This document shows, one piece after another, positions 61,507 through 64,000 of a stretch of 64,000 bases of DNA. Made by a program: the position numbers and the translations under genes. Under the pieces are notes generated by a model. The model ran no database searches. It was not told the DNA's origin and was given only the letters and a program-made list of their open reading frames with translations. Numbering within the stretch: the stretch's first letter is position 1; each line of letters starts with the position of its first letter. The DNA is from Polyangiaceae bacterium (GTDB lineage: Bacteria; Myxococcota_A; Polyangia; Polyangiales; Polyangiaceae). The DNA lies in the NCBI GenBank assembly GCA_016712345.1, contig JADJRH010000011.1, positions 1,488,001-1,552,000 of the forward strand, given 5' to 3'.

Positions 61507-61768
61507 TTCAGGGGCGGCGTTATAGATACAGAGCCCGGTTCGAATCAAGGGGTGACGCGGCCTCCATCGCTTCACGAAGAACATGCCGGCCAAAGAACGG
61601 TTTTTGCGCGCCGCCGCCCATCCCTCGAAAGAACGCCCTCACGCGTGCAGCCTCCCGCCCCCAAACGCCGCTCAACAACGAGCCCGCACCATTCGCTTTC
61701 TTCGCCCGGCCTCCGGCACACTCGTTGCGGGCCATACCACCATGCACGCGAAAACGCGGAGGTGTCCC

Positions 61769-62086
61769 ATGCCGCGATTTGGATTGGTGCTCGCGCTTGT
61801 GGCTGCGCTCTTTGGCTGCGCAACCGTAGGCAAAAAATTCGATACAACCCACGTCAACGACATTCAGAAAGGCTCTCACGACAAGCAACAAATGACAGCT
61901 TGGTTCGGCGAACCCAACCAAGTTACCAAACCCCTCTCCAACCATCCCCAAGGGTGTGTCGAGCGCTGGCAGTGGACATACGCCCACGCCGTTGCCGGTG
62001 GCAGCACCACCTCCGAGGTGCTCATCGTCGACTTCGACGCGGCAGGCAAAGTCTGCGACAACGCCTTTTCGCAACTCAAACAGTAG
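61769..62086 (+). CDS. BamE/SmpA-OmlA-like small lipoprotein
   Basis: 105 residues from the ATG at 61769, with CGGAGGTG upstream. Signal peptide PRFGLVLALVAALFGC with the lipobox at Cys17. KKFDTTHVNDIQKGSHDKQQMTAWFGEPNQV is the first helix-turn-strand of the SmpA/OmlA fold, and VERWQWTYAHAVAGGSTTSEVLIVDFDAAGKVCDNAF the sheet. The fold is shared by BamE and several other lipoproteins, so the outer-membrane assembly role is possible but unproven. It is divergent from the DUF4056 gene. Confidence 0.75.
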   Translation: MPRFGLVLALVAALFGCATVGKKFDTTHVNDIQKGSHDKQQMTAWFGEPNQVTKPLSNHPQGCVERWQWTYAHAVAGGSTTSEVLIVDFDAAGKVCDNAFSQLKQ

Positions 62087-62199
62087 AAAACACCCTCCAA
62101 CATTCCCATCCTTTTCCCAGAGTTTTTGTCCGGCAAACCTCGCTGCTCAACGGTGCGCACGGGCGCTTTGTCGCCGCCCATCTACCATTGGCCGGTCGG

Positions 62200-62231
62200 T
62201 TCACGCGAGCGAACGAACAGCCTCACTGAAA
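62200..62231 (+). repeat. 32-bp intergenic element, copy D
   Basis: Plus-strand copy 91 bp upstream of the second AAA-ATPase-like gene, with the CACTGAAA end shared with copy C. Confidence 0.7.
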
Positions 62232-62321
62232 TGGTCGTATGAGTCGAGTCATCGCGAGCGCCTGAGCCGGTGATTTGCCCATCTTGCAAGAATGCGCGCC
62301 CTGGGGTAGCGTCGCACGCGC

Positions 62322-64000
62322 ATGGCGTCGATCCGTTTTCCCATTGGCCTTTCCGACTTCCGCGCGCTGCGGGAGGGAGGATTTCAGTACGTTGACAAAA
62401 GCGCGCTGATCACCGACCTCCTCGCCGAAAGCGCCCAGGTCTTCCTCATCCCAAGGCCACGCCGATTTGGCAAGACGCTCAACTTGTCCATGCTCCGGTG
62501 CTTCTTTGAAAAGCGCGCTGAAGATCTTCGCCCGCTTTTTGAAGGGCTTGCCGTTGTTTCTTCGGAGAGCGCGTGGGCTCACTTTCAACGCTACCCCGTC
62601 ATTTTTTTGACCTTCAAAGACATTAAGCCCACGTCGTGGGAAGACTGCCTCCACGGAATGTTGAACGTCTTATCCAAGACTTTCAAGGCACACCGTTATT
62701 TGCTTAACGAGGGACAGATCGAGCCCGAGGATGCTCGGCTGTTTACTGCGATCTTGGATCGCCGGGCGACGAAAGCTGACCTCACCATTGCACTCGATCT
62801 GCTCTCCCGCTTGCTTGCCGAACACCACGGCTGCAAGGTACTTATTTTACTCGACGAGTATGACTCTCCCATCCATGCCGGCTATACAAACAAATATTAC
62901 GACGAGGTAGTCGCCTTTTTTCGAGACTTCTTGTCAGGTGGTTTTAAAGACAATCCACACCTGTGGAAAGGGGTGCTGACGGGCATCCTTCGCGTCGCCA
63001 AAGAGAGCATGTTTTCGGGGTTGAACAACATCGACGTTTTCAGCATCCTGCGCACTCAACTGAGCGCCGCGTTTGGCTTTACCGAGAGTGAAGTGTACGC
63101 ACTGGCCGAGGCTGCTGGACAAGCTGGCAACATGGATGGTATTCGCGATTATTATAACGGCTATCTGTTTGGGGGACAGGCGATCTATAATCCATGGTCG
63201 GTCCTGTCGTTCTTCAACCGGGGTGATGGCGTCCTTCGGCCTTATTGGATTGAAACAAGTTCAAACGACCTCGTTCGCGCGCTGCTTCTCACCGGCCCGC
63301 GAGGGGTCAAAGCCGAGCTTGAAACGCTCCTCGCGGGTGGCACAGTCGACAAGCCGATTGATGAAAATATTGTTCTCCGCGACATCTCTACCCACTCCGA
63401 TGCCGTGTGGAGCTTTTTGCTATTCACGGGATACCTCAAAGCGGTTGAACTTTCGTTTGTGGAAGGGATTCAGAGCGCGACGCTGGCCGTTCCCAACACC
63501 GAGGTGAGCCTTGCCCTTCGAAGTATGGCCCGAGCGTGGCTTCAGGCGCAGGTTGGCAGCTCCGACGAGTTGAAAGAACTGCTTGACGCGCTGCTCCGCG
63601 GTGATGCCCCAACGGTAGAGCGCCACCTCGCTCAAATGGTTCAAGTCAACCTTTCCTTTTTTGATACCTCCCCACCTCAACCTGAACGATTCTACCATGG
63701 CCTTGTGGTAGGCCTTCTCGCCGGCCTCGCCCCTCGGTACGACGTGCGATCCAACCGCGAGTCAGGGTATGGCCGTTGCGATGTGATGGTCCTCCCCAAA
63801 ACGGTAGGCCAGCCGGGCGTGGCGCTGGAGTTGAAAAGTGTCCACACCGATGCCGGTGAAACCGTGGAAAAAGCGTTTCGCGCCGCGTTTCGACAACTGG
63901 CTGAAAAAGACTACGCCGCCGAGCTGCGCGCCCGCGGCGCAACGCCCATCATTCAACTCGCCGCGGTGTTTGAAGGCAAGCGCGTGTTCGTGCGCGTGGC
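62322..64000 (+). CDS. Second AAA-ATPase-like/PD-(D/E)XK protein (open at the window edge)
   Basis: Starts MASIRFPIGLSDFRALREGGFQYVDK at 62322 and is still open at the right edge after 559 residues. It is a paralogue of the protein at 5367-7040 over its full length: FLIPRPRRFGKTLNLS nucleotide loop, LILLDEYDSPIHAGY, GVLTGILRVAKESMFSGLNNIDVFS, and at the end the nuclease block SGYGRCDVMVLPKTVGQPGVALELK. By alignment only about ten residues lie beyond the window. The two copies lie on opposite strands with about 55 kb between them. Function unknown. Confidence 0.9.
   Translation, partial: MASIRFPIGLSDFRALREGGFQYVDKSALITDLLAESAQVFLIPRPRRFGKTLNLSMLRCFFEKRAEDLRPLFEGLAVVSSESAWAHFQRYPVIFLTFKDIKPTSWEDCLHGMLNVLSKTFKAHRYLLNEGQIEPEDARLFTAILDRRATKADLTIALDLLSRLLAEHHGCKVLILLDEYDSPIHAGYTNKYYDEVVAFFRDFLSGGFKDNPHLWKGVLTGILRVAKESMFSGLNNIDVFSILRTQLSAAFGFTESEVYALAEAAGQAGNMDGIRDYYNGYLFGGQAIYNPWSVLSFFNRGDGVLRPYWIETSSNDLVRALLLTGPRGVKAELETLLAGGTVDKPIDENIVLRDISTHSDAVWSFLLFTGYLKAVELSFVEGIQSATLAVPNTEVSLALRSMARAWLQAQVGSSDELKELLDALLRGDAPTVERHLAQMVQVNLSFFDTSPPQPERFYHGLVVGLLAGLAPRYDVRSNRESGYGRCDVMVLPKTVGQPGVALELKSVHTDAGETVEKAFRAAFRQLAEKDYAAELRARGATPIIQLAAVFEGKRVFVRV

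Noticed and set aside
1..64000. tRNA, rRNA, CRISPR array or transposase
   Set aside because: No cloverleaf, rRNA core or regularly spaced repeat-spacer pattern was found, and no transposase-like protein is encoded. The 86-bp and 54-bp tandem repeats have no spacers.

Overview
The window looks like a piece of a large, high-GC chromosome from a predatory or social deltaproteobacterium of the Polyangiales (myxobacterial) type. The reasons are the overall base composition, the many secreted lipoproteins with Gly/Thr/Ser-rich linkers directly after the lipidated cysteine, a Ser/Thr kinase paired with a sigma factor, a type VI secretion (T6SS) effector island, and large multidomain glycan-degrading proteins. 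This placement is inference from gene style; no rRNA or tRNA gene is present to test it.

Layout. (1) 1-4154, minus strand: the promoter-proximal end of a BREX phage-defence operon in the order brxE-brxA-brxB-brxC, which fits BREX type 6. brxC runs off the left edge. (2) 4155-8346: a mosaic stretch with an orphan antitoxin and a toxin stub, a short sigma-70-like gene, an AAA-ATPase-like/PD-(D/E)XK protein, an 86-bp tandem repeat and an unknown gene. (3) 8816-17679: a T6SS effector island (DUF2169 protein, VgrG with an Ala/Gly-rich insert, a PAAR-headed putative effector with membrane segments, a CesT-like chaperone and two unknown proteins). (4) 18078-21621: an AbiEii-type nucleotidyltransferase with its DUF6922 partner, an unknown small protein, a luciferase-like flavin oxidoreductase and a DUF4760-like membrane protein. 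(5) 21820-40554: a large beta-glucan utilisation locus. (6) 40555-43153: decayed DNA and small unknown secreted proteins. (7) 43117-47993: a Ser/Thr kinase and sigma factor pair, then a frameshifted MFS transporter. (8) 48165-51518: a glycosyltransferase with a PqqD-like N-terminal domain next to a trypsin-like lipoprotein with an 18-residue Gly/Ser/Tyr repeat tail. (9) 51771-62086: a lamin-tail/CotH giant lipoprotein, a cupredoxin lipoprotein, and CvfB-like, DUF2461, DUF4056 and BamE-like proteins. (10) 62322-end: a second AAA-ATPase-like/PD-(D/E)XK protein, a paralogue of the one at 5367-7040.

How the glycan locus works. A LacI-type regulator (38427-39458) is encoded beside three copies of one perfect palindrome, TGAGAACGTTCTCA. 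These lie before a seven-gene minus-strand operon (family 5 binding lipoprotein, OppB-type permease, a permease-ATPase-ATPase triple fusion, GH1 beta-glucosidase, a GH2-like TIM-barrel glycosidase fused to an outer-membrane barrel, and two lipoproteins), between the regulator and a divergent giant phosphorylase-like enzyme, and before a sugar-binding-like lipoprotein. A GH16 laminarinase-type lipoprotein converges on the operon but lacks the palindrome. The simplest model is outer-surface cleavage, Opp-type import, then cytoplasmic phosphorolysis and hydrolysis.

A 32-bp element (five clear copies and one weak) is scattered through intergenic spaces. A 107-bp in-frame chimera of the AbiEii/DUF6922 pair sits 22 kb from the intact pair.
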